A DNA stretch of 44,990 bases from Elusimicrobiota bacterium (GCA_016212825.1 JACRDS010000127.1:1-44990); one strand, 5' to 3'; shown: positions 8,983-17,802, counted from the first letter of the stretch. Notes: generated by a model from the letters alone, not told the origin. Program-made: numbers and translations.

Positions 8983-9576
8983 TCAGGGCTTGGGGACGCG
9001 CAGGACGCCCTCGACCTCGATGGCGATCGAGACCTTCTCTCCCACCACCAGGCCGCCGGCTTCCAGGACCTTGTTCCAGACCAGGCCGAAGTCCTTGCGG
9101 TTCAGGGTGCCGGTCGCGGAGCAGGCCGCGCGCTGGCCGCCCCAGGGGTCCTTGGCCTCGCCGCCGAACACGGCGTCGAGTTTGACCTTCCTGGTCACCC
9201 CGTGCATGGTGAGGTCGCCCTCCATGACGAACTTGTCGTCCTTCACGGGCGAGATCCTGGTGCTCACGAACCTGAGCTCCGGATACTTCTCGACGTCGAA
9301 GAAGTCGGGGCTCCTGAGGTGCTTGTCACGGTCGGCGATGCCGGTGTCGATGCTGGCAGATTCGATGACGGCCTCCACGCGCGCCGCAGTGGACTCGCGC
9401 TTGTCCAGCGTGACCGTGCCCTTGAACTTGCCGAACTTGCCGGGGACCGTGGTGATGCCCAGGTGCTTGATCTTGAAGCCGACCGTCGAATGGGCCGGGT
9501 CGATGTCGTAGACCTCGGCCGCTCCGGCCCAGGAAGCCGCCGCCAGCGCCGCGCACAAGAGAATGGCCTTTCTCAT
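8983..9576 (-). CDS. YceI family periplasmic lipid-binding-like protein
   Basis: 197 residues. Signal peptide MRKAILLCAALAAASWAGA, cleavage after AGA, then the YceI lipocalin-like barrel: DIDPAHSTVGFKIKHLG, GKFKGTVTLD, IESASIDTG, RDKHLRSPDFFDVEKYPE and GDLTMHGVTRKV are all family hallmarks. YceI proteins are periplasmic and bind long isoprenoid or amide lipids, with proposed roles in stress or isoprenoid-quinone handling. The start has an AAGGGGGG Shine-Dalgarno. An inverted repeat (9579-9585 with 9608-9614) overlaps that site, so translation may be structure-controlled. It follows the HD-domain gene by 52 bases and may be co-transcribed with it. Confidence 0.92.
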   Translation of the reverse strand: MRKAILLCAALAAASWAGAAEVYDIDPAHSTVGFKIKHLGITTVPGKFGKFKGTVTLDKRESTAARVEAVIESASIDTGIADRDKHLRSPDFFDVEKYPELRFVSTRISPVKDDKFVMEGDLTMHGVTRKVKLDAVFGGEAKDPWGGQRAACSATGTLNRKDFGLVWNKVLEAGGLVVGEKVSIAIEVEGVLRVPKP

Positions 9577-9628
9577 AGGGACCCCCCTTCCTGAAGATGA
9601 GTGACGCGGGGTCCGGTTCCGTTACATC

Positions 9629-10231
9629 TCAGCGCTGGTAGATGGCCTTCCACCAGGTGCGCAGGCCTTCCCACCCGCCCTTCTCAGAGACCTTCTTGAG
9701 GGCCTGCCCCAGCCTCTTGCCGGTGCGGGTCCGCAGGCGCCTCACGTTGGAATCCACCCATTCCCGGGCCACCGACTCCTCCTGCCAGAAGTACTCCAGG
9801 GCCTGCACCGCGCACTCCAGATAGTCGGCGTCCCGCGCGGCCTGGGCTTCGCGGCTGCGCCCCGAGACCCATTCGGCTCCCAGCAGGGTGATGGACCTGC
9901 GGCCGCGGCCCTCGGGCAGGCTGGCGTTCTGCTCGGCGCGGGCCCGGGCTTCGTCGGCCGCCAGGTCCTTCCAGTAGCGCTTCACCACCGCGTGCGCGTC
10001 GCCGATGCGCGCCTCGGGCAGGTCGTGGAACACGCCCAGGGCCGCGGCCTTATGCGGATCGGCGCCTTCCTCGGCCGCGATGTAGAAGGCCAGCATGGCC
10101 ATGCGCAGGGAATGCTCGGCCACGCTCTCCGGGTCCTTGACGCCGGAACACCACCAGCCCGTGCGCTTGACGCGCTTGAGGAGCCCCGCCTCCACCGCCC
10201 ACTGCAGGACCTTCTCTTCTTTCCCAAGCAT
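9629..10231 (-). CDS. HD domain hydrolase (YfbR/HDDC2-like)
   Basis: 200 residues. Conserved metal ligands of an HD phosphohydrolase are visible: ESVAEHSLRMAMLA (His), then FHDLPEARIGD (His-Asp plus the family E-x-x-x-GD) and DADYLE (Asp). The order RTGW, PESVAEHS, HDLPEA matches the 5'-deoxynucleotidase YfbR/HDDC2 group, which removes phosphate from deoxynucleoside 5'-monophosphates in the cytoplasm. The start MLGKEEKVLQW has no Shine-Dalgarno, but a TAGAAT hexamer lies seven bases upstream, so a leaderless message is likely. It is divergent from the methyltransferase gene, and their promoters share a 30-50-base gap. Confidence 0.8.
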   Translation of the reverse strand: MLGKEEKVLQWAVEAGLLKRVKRTGWWCSGVKDPESVAEHSLRMAMLAFYIAAEEGADPHKAAALGVFHDLPEARIGDAHAVVKRYWKDLAADEARARAEQNASLPEGRGRRSITLLGAEWVSGRSREAQAARDADYLECAVQALEYFWQEESVAREWVDSNVRRLRTRTGKRLGQALKKVSEKGGWEGLRTWWKAIYQR

Positions 10232-10238
10232 AGGCGCT

Positions 10239-10244
10239 ATTCTA
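10239..10244 (-). promoter_or_regulatory. -10 (TAGAAT) for the HD hydrolase, 7 bases before ATG
   Basis: Minus-strand TAGAAT is followed by seven bases (AGCGCCT) and the ATG at 10231. No Shine-Dalgarno lies between. With transcription starting ~7 bases after the -10, the message would begin at the start codon. Confidence 0.5.
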
Positions 10245-10268
10245 TGACATTTCGCCCGCCGCATTGTG

Positions 10269-10274
10269 TATCAT
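10269..10274 (+). promoter_or_regulatory. -10 (TATCAT) for the methyltransferase
   Basis: TTGTGTATCAT precedes the ATG at 10285 by ten bases. The same string (ATTGTGTATCAT) occurs on the minus strand before the GT4 gene at 15602-15607, supporting a real promoter element. The predicted leader is only 3-4 bases. Confidence 0.45.
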
Positions 10275-10284
10275 GGTGGCCTCC

Positions 10285-10956
10285 ATGGACAAGCGCGCCT
10301 TCTACCGCGACCCTCGGGTGGCGGGGAGCTACGAAGACCGGCGCAGCGCCTCGCCGGCGGGCCGTCTGGCGCAGGAGCTGGAGCTGGCCGCGGTGCGGCG
10401 CGCCTTCGGGCCGCGCGAGAAGGTCGTCGAACTGGCCTGCGGCACCGGCCGGCTCATGCGGACCCTGCTCGGCGAAGGCTGGGACGTCCGGGGCATCGAC
10501 CAATCCCCCGAGATGCTCGCGGCCGGCGGCGGCGATGCCGGGGGCCGCCTCCTGGTGGGAGACGTGTTCCGGCTGCCCCTGCCGGACAGGGCCGCGGACG
10601 GGCTCTTCTGCTTCCGGTTCACCAACCACTACGCCGAGCTCGGCGGGTTCTTCCGCGAATGCAGCCGGGTCCTGCGCCCGGGCGGGACCCTGGTCTGCGA
10701 CTCCATGCGCTGGAGCCCGCTGCTCTGGGACTCCCCGCGCCTCGGGGGACGCAACCATTGCGCCGCGGACCGCCGGATCGCGGCCTGGCTGGAGGAGGCG
10801 GGCTTCGCCGTGGAGAGCGTCGAACCGCTCTTCCCGATCGGACCGTATCTCCTGGGCCGGCTGCCCCTGGCCCTGGCGCGGCTCCTGCTGGGCGGGCGGG
10901 GCCTCATCCCGGCCCGGCTGCAGGCCGTGGCGGTCTGGCTCGCGCGCCGACGTTAG
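10285..10956 (+). CDS. Class I SAM-dependent methyltransferase
   Basis: 223 residues from the ATG at 10285. Motif I is KVVELACGTGRLMRTLL (near residue 47), followed by VRGIDQSPEML and a later FRFTNHYAELGGFF and SRVLRPGGTLVCDSM, as in the UbiE/Methyltransf_11 group. The substrate is unknown. It could also start at ATG 10273 (which overlaps the -10) or GTG 10276. I prefer 10285 because the N-terminus MDKRAFYRDPRVAGSYEDRR is typical of this family. Its 3' end overlaps the convergent glycosyltransferase gene by 4 bases. The adjacency to surface-glycan genes suggests a lipid or sugar acceptor, which is inference only. Confidence 0.82.
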   Translation: MDKRAFYRDPRVAGSYEDRRSASPAGRLAQELELAAVRRAFGPREKVVELACGTGRLMRTLLGEGWDVRGIDQSPEMLAAGGGDAGGRLLVGDVFRLPLPDRAADGLFCFRFTNHYAELGGFFRECSRVLRPGGTLVCDSMRWSPLLWDSPRLGGRNHCAADRRIAAWLEEAGFAVESVEPLFPIGPYLLGRLPLALARLLLGGRGLIPARLQAVAVWLARRR

Positions 10957-11873
10957 GCGATGTTGACCTTGTCCTTCACGACGAACTGCGGCTTGCGGTT
11001 GATGTTCATGTAAGTCCGGCCGATATACTCGCCCAGGATGCCCAGGGCGATGAGCTGGATGCCCCCCAGGATGGCGATCCCCAGCACGATCGAGACCCAG
11101 CCCTCCGGCGCCGTCCCCCCGGCCAGGCGCCGGATCAGCACGCGCGCGCTGTAGAGGAACGCGGCCGCGGAGATCAGGAACCCGAAGCAGACCGAAGCCC
11201 GCAGCGGCAGGATCGAGAAGGTCGTGCAGAAGTTCAGCCAGATGCGGAGGGACCTGAGCAGCCCGTGCCCTCCCTGCCCGCTGGCCCGCTCGTGATGCGC
11301 GATGGGGATCTGCGTGATGGCGGAGGTGATCTGGAATATCAGGCCGTCGATATAAGGGAAGGGGCCGCTGTATTTGACGATCTCGTCGACCACCTCGCGG
11401 CCGACCGCCTTGAAGGGCGACAGATACAGGGAGCCGGGCTTCTGGAGTATGATGTTGGCGACCTTGTCGTTGACCCAGCTCCCCGCGTTCTTGAGCCACG
11501 ACTGCTTCTTCTCCGGGAAGCCGGCGTACACGACATCGCTGCCGGCCGCGCAAGCCTGGAGCAGCGCCGGGATGTCCTCGGGGGCGTGCTGCAGGTCGTC
11601 GTCCATGATGACGACGAGCCGGCCCCGCACGAAGTTCAGGCCGGCCATGACGGCGTTGTCGTAGCCCACGTTCTTGCGCAGCAGGATAGGCTTGAGACGG
11701 CGGTCCCCCGCCGCCAAGCCCTTGAGGACCGCGAAGCTCCGGTCCGGAGAGCAGTCGACCGCGAAGATCACCTCATAGTCCTCGCCCAGCCGGCCCAGGG
11801 CGCCTTCCAGCCTCCGGCAGAGTTCGGGCAGGATGTGCTGGCTCCGGTAGACCGGGATGACCACAGAGATCAT
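10953..11873 (-). CDS. GT2 polyprenyl-phosphate glycosyltransferase (GtrB/ArnC-like)
   Basis: 306 residues. An N-terminal GT-A domain (ISVVIPVYRSQ, IFAVDCSPDRS, VIMDDDLQHAPEDIP with the metal-binding Asp at 91-93) is followed by two C-terminal membrane helices (SVCFGFLISAAAFLYS and SIVLGIAILGGIQLIALGILGEYIGR). This is the GtrB/ArnC/DPMS-like layout: transfer of a sugar from a nucleotide donor to undecaprenyl phosphate at the cytoplasmic membrane face. It is the last gene of the glycan operon, with its ATG overlapping the radical SAM stop (ATGA). The product probably supplies sugar to a GT-C enzyme such as the YfhO-like or 17815 membrane proteins. Confidence 0.9.
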   Translation of the reverse strand: MISVVIPVYRSQHILPELCRRLEGALGRLGEDYEVIFAVDCSPDRSFAVLKGLAAGDRRLKPILLRKNVGYDNAVMAGLNFVRGRLVVIMDDDLQHAPEDIPALLQACAAGSDVVYAGFPEKKQSWLKNAGSWVNDKVANIILQKPGSLYLSPFKAVGREVVDEIVKYSGPFPYIDGLIFQITSAITQIPIAHHERASGQGGHGLLRSLRIWLNFCTTFSILPLRASVCFGFLISAAAFLYSARVLIRRLAGGTAPEGWVSIVLGIAILGGIQLIALGILGEYIGRTYMNINRKPQFVVKDKVNIA

Positions 11874-13147
11874 AGACGTTCCTCCGCTTCCCGCGCAGGC
11901 CGCCGCCCCCGAAGAAGCCGGTTGTGCCAGGCCAGCCTGGCCGGGAATCTGTCCATCAGGTAGGACTGCCAGCGCTTGAGGTCCGCGTTGGAGAGATGCG
12001 GCGTGGACCAGCAGTCGTTGGTGTACTCGTCCGCGGCGGACCAGTCATAGTCCTTCATGGTCCGGGGGTCGTAGAGGTCGCAGCCCGGGAACGGGCAGAT
12101 GATGGTGATGCCGAAGACCTCCGGCTGGATCCTCTCCACGAGCCGCTCCGTCCTCCGGATGTCCGCGACCGTTTCGTTGGGCATCCCGATGAGGAAGAAG
12201 GCGCGCCGCTCCAGCCCGGCCGCCCTGGCCCAGGCGAAGGTCTGGACGATCCGCTCCACCGTGAGCCCCTTGCGCATGTCGCGCAGGATCCTAGGGCTGC
12301 CGCTCTCGCAGCCAACGTTGATCTGCCGGCACCCTGCGGCCTTCATGGCGCGCAACATCTCCCGGCTGGCCAGGGCCGCGTGGACATTGGCCTCCCAGGG
12401 CAACACAAGCCCCCGCCGGATCTTCTCCTCGCAGAACGCCATGACCTTCTCGGCGGAGGTGTTCCAGGTGGCGTCGACGAACTTGAAGCCGTCCAGGCGC
12501 CAGTCGCGCTGCGCCCTTTGGATCTCCTCGAGGAGGTGTCCGGGCTCGCGCTCGCGCACGGGGTTGGCCCGGCCGCGGAGGCCCGTCACGGCCTTCTCGG
12601 CGCAGAAGACGCAGCGGAACGGACAGACCCGGCCGCTCGCGAAGCTCGTGATGCGCCTGCCGATCTGCCTCTGGCACAGGTCGATGGCGCGCCCGTTCTT
12701 GACCAGGGCCCGGTCCGGCAGCGCCCGGTCGAAATCCCGGAAATGCCCGCCCCGGACGATGCGCCCGGCGTCGCCCTCCAGGATCCTCAGGAAGGCCTCC
12801 TCCCCCTCGCCCACGACGACCTGGTCCACGGCCTCCTCCTCCAGGCAGTCGCGGGGGACGGCGGAAGGGTGGAACCCTCCGAACACGGTGCGGATGCCGG
12901 GGTTGAGCTTCTTGAGCCCGCGCGCGAGCCTGACGGCGTGCCGGAAGGCCGGGGACGTGCAGGAGAAGCCGACTAGGTCCGAGTCCTTCGCCCCCGCGAG
13001 GATCTCGTCGTCCGGATCGAAGAAGCCCTGGAAGAAGTCGATCTCCAGCCGGCCCCGGAACCTCTCCCGGGCGTGGGCGGCGATGTAGGCGAGGCCCAGC
13101 GCCTCCCAGACGTTGAAATAGTGCGGCTGGACCAAGGATATCTTCAT
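11870..13147 (-). CDS. B12-binding domain radical SAM protein
   Basis: 425 residues. The N-terminal Rossmann-like cobalamin-binding domain (MKISLVQPHYFNVWEALGL, VGFSCTS, VFGGFHPSAVP, VVVGEGEEAF) is followed by a radical SAM barrel with CPFRCVFC (the CxxxCxxC cluster motif) near residue 174, then FVDATWN and INVGCESGS. Class B radical SAM enzymes of this layout methylate unactivated carbons or remodel lipids and sugars. No product can be named. Its operon (DegT aminotransferase upstream, GT2 downstream) suggests modification of an amino sugar or a polyprenyl-linked glycan. The start codon is 10 bases after the aminotransferase stop. Confidence 0.87.
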   Translation of the reverse strand: MKISLVQPHYFNVWEALGLAYIAAHARERFRGRLEIDFFQGFFDPDDEILAGAKDSDLVGFSCTSPAFRHAVRLARGLKKLNPGIRTVFGGFHPSAVPRDCLEEEAVDQVVVGEGEEAFLRILEGDAGRIVRGGHFRDFDRALPDRALVKNGRAIDLCQRQIGRRITSFASGRVCPFRCVFCAEKAVTGLRGRANPVREREPGHLLEEIQRAQRDWRLDGFKFVDATWNTSAEKVMAFCEEKIRRGLVLPWEANVHAALASREMLRAMKAAGCRQINVGCESGSPRILRDMRKGLTVERIVQTFAWARAAGLERRAFFLIGMPNETVADIRRTERLVERIQPEVFGITIICPFPGCDLYDPRTMKDYDWSAADEYTNDCWSTPHLSNADLKRWQSYLMDRFPARLAWHNRLLRGRRPAREAEERL

Positions 13148-13157
13148 GCGGCCGCGC

Positions 13158-14426
13158 TCATCGCTCGTGGCCCAGGATGAGCTCGTCGTAAGGGTCGGCG
13201 GCGCGCTCCCCCAGGGCCTCCCACTCGGCCGGGAGCCGTCCCGCGGCCCGCGCCCGGACCGCCGGCGCGTGGACGCGGCAGCGCACGATCGCCTCGACGA
13301 TCCGCTCCAGCTCCTCCAGCCGCATGTCGGAGCGGACCGGCAGGCACAGGACGCGCCGGGCCGCCCGATCGGTCTCGGGAAGTCCGCCGGACCGGCGCGA
13401 CAGGCCCCGGAAGTAGCCCGTGCGATGGACCGGGGGGTAGAAATAGCAGCGGGTGACGATGCGCTCGTGCAGGAGGGCGAGGTTCAGCTCGAGGTTCGAG
13501 AGGCCGAATCCGGCCGGATCGACCAGGACCGGGAAGTAGGAGTGGTTGCCGGAGACCTCCCGCCTCGGCTCCGGCAGGGACAGGCCCGGGACGGCCCCCA
13601 GACGGCGCCGGTATTCCCGGCACACCCGCCGCCCCTGCGCGATGCGCCGCGGCAGGTCCCGGAGGAGACTCAGGCCCAGAAGCGCGGAAAGCTCCGGCAT
13701 CTTGCCGTTGAGGCCCAGGTCCACGCAGTCCAGGTAGGCCGCGAAGCCGAAGTTCCGCATCCGGCAGACCCGGGCGTAGAGGCCCGGGTCTCCGGTGACT
13801 ATGGCGCCGCCCTCTCCGGTGTGGAACAGCTTCGTCGCATGGAAGGAGAAGACCTCGGCATCGCCCAGAGCTCCCGCCATCCGGCCCCGGTAGCGGGTCC
13901 CGAAGGCTTGGGCGGAGTCGTAGAGCAGCGGCAGGCCGTGCCGGTCGGCGACCGCCCGGAGACGGTCGTGGTCGCAGCAGGACCCGAACAGGTTCACCCC
14001 CAGGATCGCCGCGGTCCTCCGGCCGACCGCCGCCGCCACGCGCCCCGGGTCGAGCATGAGAGAGCCGGGGTCGATGTCGACGAAGCGCGGCCGCAGGCGC
14101 GCCCACAGGGCGGCCTGGGCGGTCGCGGCGAAGGTGAAGGACGGGAGGATGACCTCCCCCTCCAGGTCCAGGGCCCGCAGCAGCACCATGAGGGCGACCG
14201 TGGCGTTGCAGAACAAGGCGCAGTGCTTGACGCCGATGAACTCGGAGAGCCTCTCCTCCAGGGCCCGGACCTGGGCGCCCTGGTTGGTCAGTATCCGGCT
14301 CCGGTAGAGCTCCCGCAGCCGGCCCGCGAACTCCTCGCGGGGAGGCAGGGCGGGCTTGACCAGGTGATAGGGCTCGGCGAAGAGCGGCGTGCCGCCCAGG
14401 ATGGCGGGCCGCCTCGCCGCGCTCAT
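13158..14426 (-). CDS. DegT/DnrJ/EryC1 family PLP aminotransferase
   Basis: 422 residues. The family layout is visible: GGTPLFAEP start, ALEERLSEFIGVKHCALFCNATVAL-like cofactor pocket, DIDPGSLMLDP, LLYDSAQAFGT, and FSFHATKLFHTGEGGAI with the PLP-binding Lys near residue 198. These enzymes usually transaminate keto-sugars bound to nucleotides (as in 4-amino-4,6-dideoxy sugars). The start is set by the ATGA overlap with the GT4 stop. About 45 residues at the C-terminus (after the substrate-loop region, from RVHAPAVR) are an unusual Arg/Ala-rich tail. Together with the adjacent glycosyltransferases it points to amino-sugar incorporation in a surface glycan. Confidence 0.9.
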   Translation of the reverse strand: MSAARRPAILGGTPLFAEPYHLVKPALPPREEFAGRLRELYRSRILTNQGAQVRALEERLSEFIGVKHCALFCNATVALMVLLRALDLEGEVILPSFTFAATAQAALWARLRPRFVDIDPGSLMLDPGRVAAAVGRRTAAILGVNLFGSCCDHDRLRAVADRHGLPLLYDSAQAFGTRYRGRMAGALGDAEVFSFHATKLFHTGEGGAIVTGDPGLYARVCRMRNFGFAAYLDCVDLGLNGKMPELSALLGLSLLRDLPRRIAQGRRVCREYRRRLGAVPGLSLPEPRREVSGNHSYFPVLVDPAGFGLSNLELNLALLHERIVTRCYFYPPVHRTGYFRGLSRRSGGLPETDRAARRVLCLPVRSDMRLEELERIVEAIVRCRVHAPAVRARAAGRLPAEWEALGERAADPYDELILGHER

Positions 14427-15589
14427 GGCCGGGCCGCTCCCACGAGGGACCCGTAGAAGGCCGCGAAGTCGAAGCCGCCGGCCTTCCGCGCGAAGACCCG
14501 GCGCTGCTCCTCCCGCATCCCCGCGGCCAGGGCGGGCTCGGCCAAGGCCAGCGCCATCCTGTCCCTGAGGCTCCGCCAATCCCCCGGCGGCACGCGCCAG
14601 AGCGTGCGTCCATCCTCGCCGAACCCCGCGGTGGACGGCGCCCGCGAGACGATCAGCGGCACCCCGGCCCGGAAGGCCTCCAGCATCACGACCGGCGGGG
14701 AGACCTGCCCGAAGGACGAGGTGAACGGCGCCGCCAAAGCGCGGGCCTGCGCGAACAGGACGGAGCGGTGCACGGGATGCGCGGCGATGCGGACCCGGTC
14801 CGCGACGCGCAGGGCGCGCAGCCGCCTCCGCACGACCTCCGCGTCCCCCAGCCCGCTCCAGGCCAGCAGCAGGCGGGCCTCCGGCGCGGCCAGGGCGGCG
14901 AACGCCTGCAGCAGCACCTCGACCCCTTTGTTGGGGAGGAAGTGCCCCACGTAGAGGAAGGTCGGACGCGCCGCCAGCTCGCGCGCCAGGGCCAGGGAGC
15001 GCTCGTCGGGCTCCGGCTCCGGGGGGAGCCGGGGGAGGGCCACCGCCAGCTTGGCCGCGGGGCAGCCGGCGCGCTCCAGCTGTTCCGCGACGAAGCCGTT
15101 GCCCACGAGGTAGCGGTCGCACAGGAAGCGGCTGGCGGGCGCCAAGGCGGCCGCGGCGAGGCGCACCGCGTGGAAGCGGAAGGACTGCCGGCACAGCGCC
15201 AGCCATTGCCGCAGGCCCAGCTCCGGGGCTTCCGCCAGGCACGTCACCACGACGGGCTTGTCCGTCAGCCGCTTGACGCGGTCGCCGATCCAGAGGAAGA
15301 ACGGCATGGGGAGGAACAGATGCAGGACATCCACGCCGGGCGCCACGCGGGCGCAGCGCGCGGCCAAGCCCCACTGCTCGAGGATCTTCCGGAAGACGAC
15401 CTCCCCGGACCTGAGGCGCGCGAAGCCCGCGCCGCGCAGGCGCTCCCCGCCGGGGGAGAAGAGCCGGGCCTCCAGACCCTCCCCGGAGAGCCCCTCCGCC
15501 CAGCCGCGGAAGGCCTGGTACTCGCCGGTGAGCTCGAAGTCGTCCTGGAGGATGCCGAGCCCGATTCTAAGAGGTCGAGCGGGGGACAT
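14423..15589 (-). CDS. GT4-type glycosyltransferase
   Basis: 388 residues of a GT-B fold. The N-terminal part has LRIGLGILQDDFELTGEYQAF; the C-terminal donor domain has FLYVGHFLPNKGVEVLLQAFA, then SGLGDAE, and the sugar-nucleotide loop SPPVVMLEAFRAGVPLIVS carrying the conserved Glu. It transfers a sugar from a nucleotide donor in the cytoplasm; specificity is unknown. The ATG at 15589 is chosen over the upstream ATG because it begins MSPARPLRIGLG and because a TATCAT promoter lies between the two. A GAGG sits just before it. It lies 49 bases after the YfhO-like gene, so it may also be read from upstream. Confidence 0.85.
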   Translation of the reverse strand: MSPARPLRIGLGILQDDFELTGEYQAFRGWAEGLSGEGLEARLFSPGGERLRGAGFARLRSGEVVFRKILEQWGLAARCARVAPGVDVLHLFLPMPFFLWIGDRVKRLTDKPVVVTCLAEAPELGLRQWLALCRQSFRFHAVRLAAAALAPASRFLCDRYLVGNGFVAEQLERAGCPAAKLAVALPRLPPEPEPDERSLALARELAARPTFLYVGHFLPNKGVEVLLQAFAALAAPEARLLLAWSGLGDAEVVRRRLRALRVADRVRIAAHPVHRSVLFAQARALAAPFTSSFGQVSPPVVMLEAFRAGVPLIVSRAPSTAGFGEDGRTLWRVPPGDWRSLRDRMALALAEPALAAGMREEQRRVFARKAGGFDFAAFYGSLVGAARP

Positions 15590-15601
15590 GGGCCTCGGAC
15601 C

Positions 15602-15607
15602 ATGATA
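15602..15607 (-). promoter_or_regulatory. Internal -10 (TATCAT) before the GT4 gene
   Basis: Minus-strand ATTGTGTATCAT, identical over 12 bases to the element before the methyltransferase at 10285. It is 12 bases from the ATG at 15589. It would give the GT4-to-GT2 genes their own promoter, separate from the YfhO-like gene. Confidence 0.45.
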
Positions 15608-15638
15608 CACAATCCGGGAGCGGCCTCCCACCAGCCGT

Positions 15639-17771
15639 TCACCGCCGCCGGGAGACGGCCCGGAATCCCAGCGCCGCGCAGAGGACGGCGCTCAAGGCCG
15701 CGAGCGCCCACCCCAGCCCCCAGCCCGGGGGCCGGAAGTCCAGCTCGAGCCTGTGGTCGCCCGGCGGCAGCCAGGCCCCGAGCAGGGCGAAGTCGGTCTT
15801 GCGCAGAACGAGGGGCCGGGAGTCGATCGTGGCGCGCCAGCCGGGATGCCAGACCTCGCTGGCGACCAGGAAGCGCGGCCCGGCCGCCCGCGCGCGCAGG
15901 ACCAGGCGGCCGGCGCGCGATTCCACCACCTCCAGCCGGTCGCCCGGGCCCGGGGGCGCGGCGGCCTCGGCGCGGTCCGCCTCCACCACGGCCGCCCGGC
16001 GCAGGTCGCTGTGCCGTATCCGGTCCAGGGCCTCGCGCGCGCTGCCCGCGAGGACGGCGCGGTCCGCGAAGAAGGCCCGGGGCCGGGCCAGGCGGTTCTC
16101 GTAGATGCACATGTCGCTGCGGGTCAGCCCGCGGTAGTAGGCGAAGACCGGCTGGTCCTTCAGCCTGGCCGCCAGGGCGAACCGGCCCGGCGGCAGCCGC
16201 AGCTCCCGCGAGGAGACCAGGAACCGCACGTTGAGCGCGTCGAGCAGGTCCGGCCGGCTGACGGCCGGGATGTCGGTCCACACGCGCGCGCCCTCGTCCC
16301 GCGGCCGGCCCCAGCGCAGGACGTCGCAGTAGCCCTGATAATGGGAATAGTTGTAGGAGGAGAACCCGGCGGCCAGTTCCAGCCCCATGGGCGCGGCCCA
16401 GCCGTAGTGGATGAGATGCCGCTCGAGGGGCGCGATGCGATAGGGCCGGTCCCGCCCGGCGAAGAAGCGGCGGAAATCGGCGTCCGGCAGCAGCTGCTGC
16501 CGGGGCAGCATGGCGATGTAGCGCCGCGCGTAGCGGGCTCCGTCCCATGCCGTCGCGGCGATGAGCAGGGCCGCGGCCGCGGCCGGCCAGGGGCTCGGGA
16601 GGCGGCGGCGCAGGCGCCGCAGGACCTCCTCGAGGCCGAGGCCCGCCAGCGCCAGGGCGAACCAGCCGGTGAGGAAGAGGGCCCGGCCCGGCAGGCGGAA
16701 GAGATGGAATCCCGGCACCGCATCGAAGAGCAGCCTCTGCAGCGGGGACCGGAGGGCCAGCGCGAGCGAAGCCAGCAGCGCCGCGGCCAGGAGCCTCGTG
16801 CGCGCCTGGCGCCAGGTCAGGGCCAGGCCGGCCGCGGCGAGGGCCAGCGGGGCCAGGCCGATATAGGCGACGTCTTCCCAGAGCTCCACGCCGGGGTAGC
16901 TCCCGGACAACGGGCTGCCCAGAGCTTCCGGATGCAGGAAAGTGAGCAGGTGCCGCCAGGTCAGGCCATGCCCGCTCAGGAAGAACTCGTAGGAAGCGCG
17001 GCCGCGGGAGAGCAGGCCGGATTCCAGCGCCAGCGGCACCAGCAGGAAGCCCGCCAGACCCGCGGCGAGGACGCCGCCGACCGCGAGCGCGGCGAGGCCC
17101 CGGGGGGAGGCGCGCAGCGCCGCGAAGGCCGCCAGGAACAGGACGGAATAGTAGAGGAGCTGGGGATGCCCCGAATGCAGCGCGAGCGCCCCGGCCAGGG
17201 CGACTCCGAGCGCGCTGGCGGCGCCCGGACGCTCCAGGGCGCGGGCGACGGCGATGAAGAGCAGGGGCAGCACCAGCGCGTTGGAGAACACAGGCAGCCA
17301 GCCGACGCCGGCCGCTATGATGAGCTTGAAATTGAACATCTGCGCCGCGGCCAGGAAGAGGGCGGGCCAGGTCCCGACTCCCAAGGCCCGCCCGCAGAAG
17401 TAGGCGATGACGCCCGCGGCCAGGAAGACGAGCCAGAGCGTCGGGCCGTAAGCCTCCAACGGGGGCAGCAGCCAGAACAGGATGCTCAGGGGACAGGTGT
17501 AGGCGCTCAGGGGGCTCGTGAAGGCGGCGAAGCCCGACAGTTCGTCGCCGCGCCAGAAAGGCAGGCCGTGCCCGGAATGGAGGCTCTCGTAGAGGATCGC
17601 GGCGCGGGGCATGGACCCCGCCAGGAAATCGGAGAAGGGGGAATAGGGGGCGCAGCCGGGTGCCAGAAGGAAGCCGTACCCTATCAGGGCCAGGGCCAGG
17701 ACGGCCGCCAGCGCCACGGCATCCTGCAGTCCCGGACGGCCGGGCCGGAGCCGCGAGAGGGCTTCGTTCAT
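15639..17771 (-). CDS. YfhO-like multi-pass membrane protein (GT-C superfamily-like)
   Basis: 710 residues with about a dozen hydrophobic segments in the first ~430 residues and a soluble C-terminal region, closing with a last membrane helix (LGWALAALSAVLCAALGF). The first extracytoplasmic loop (LLAPGCAPYSPFSDFL and PFWRGDELSGFAAFTSPL) and a YRIAPLERHL region followed by NVRFLVSSREL fit the YfhO family, membrane proteins thought to glycosylate lipid-linked or teichoic-acid-like polymers. It heads the minus-strand glycan operon. A GGAG six bases upstream and a TAACAT hexamer further out support the ATG at 17771. Confidence 0.8.
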   Translation of the reverse strand: MNEALSRLRPGRPGLQDAVALAAVLALALIGYGFLLAPGCAPYSPFSDFLAGSMPRAAILYESLHSGHGLPFWRGDELSGFAAFTSPLSAYTCPLSILFWLLPPLEAYGPTLWLVFLAAGVIAYFCGRALGVGTWPALFLAAAQMFNFKLIIAAGVGWLPVFSNALVLPLLFIAVARALERPGAASALGVALAGALALHSGHPQLLYYSVLFLAAFAALRASPRGLAALAVGGVLAAGLAGFLLVPLALESGLLSRGRASYEFFLSGHGLTWRHLLTFLHPEALGSPLSGSYPGVELWEDVAYIGLAPLALAAAGLALTWRQARTRLLAAALLASLALALRSPLQRLLFDAVPGFHLFRLPGRALFLTGWFALALAGLGLEEVLRRLRRRLPSPWPAAAAALLIAATAWDGARYARRYIAMLPRQQLLPDADFRRFFAGRDRPYRIAPLERHLIHYGWAAPMGLELAAGFSSYNYSHYQGYCDVLRWGRPRDEGARVWTDIPAVSRPDLLDALNVRFLVSSRELRLPPGRFALAARLKDQPVFAYYRGLTRSDMCIYENRLARPRAFFADRAVLAGSAREALDRIRHSDLRRAAVVEADRAEAAAPPGPGDRLEVVESRAGRLVLRARAAGPRFLVASEVWHPGWRATIDSRPLVLRKTDFALLGAWLPPGDHRLELDFRPPGWGLGWALAALSAVLCAALGFRAVSRRR

Positions 17772-17802
17772 GTCCGCTCCATGGAGATGTTACCGTATTT
17801 GG

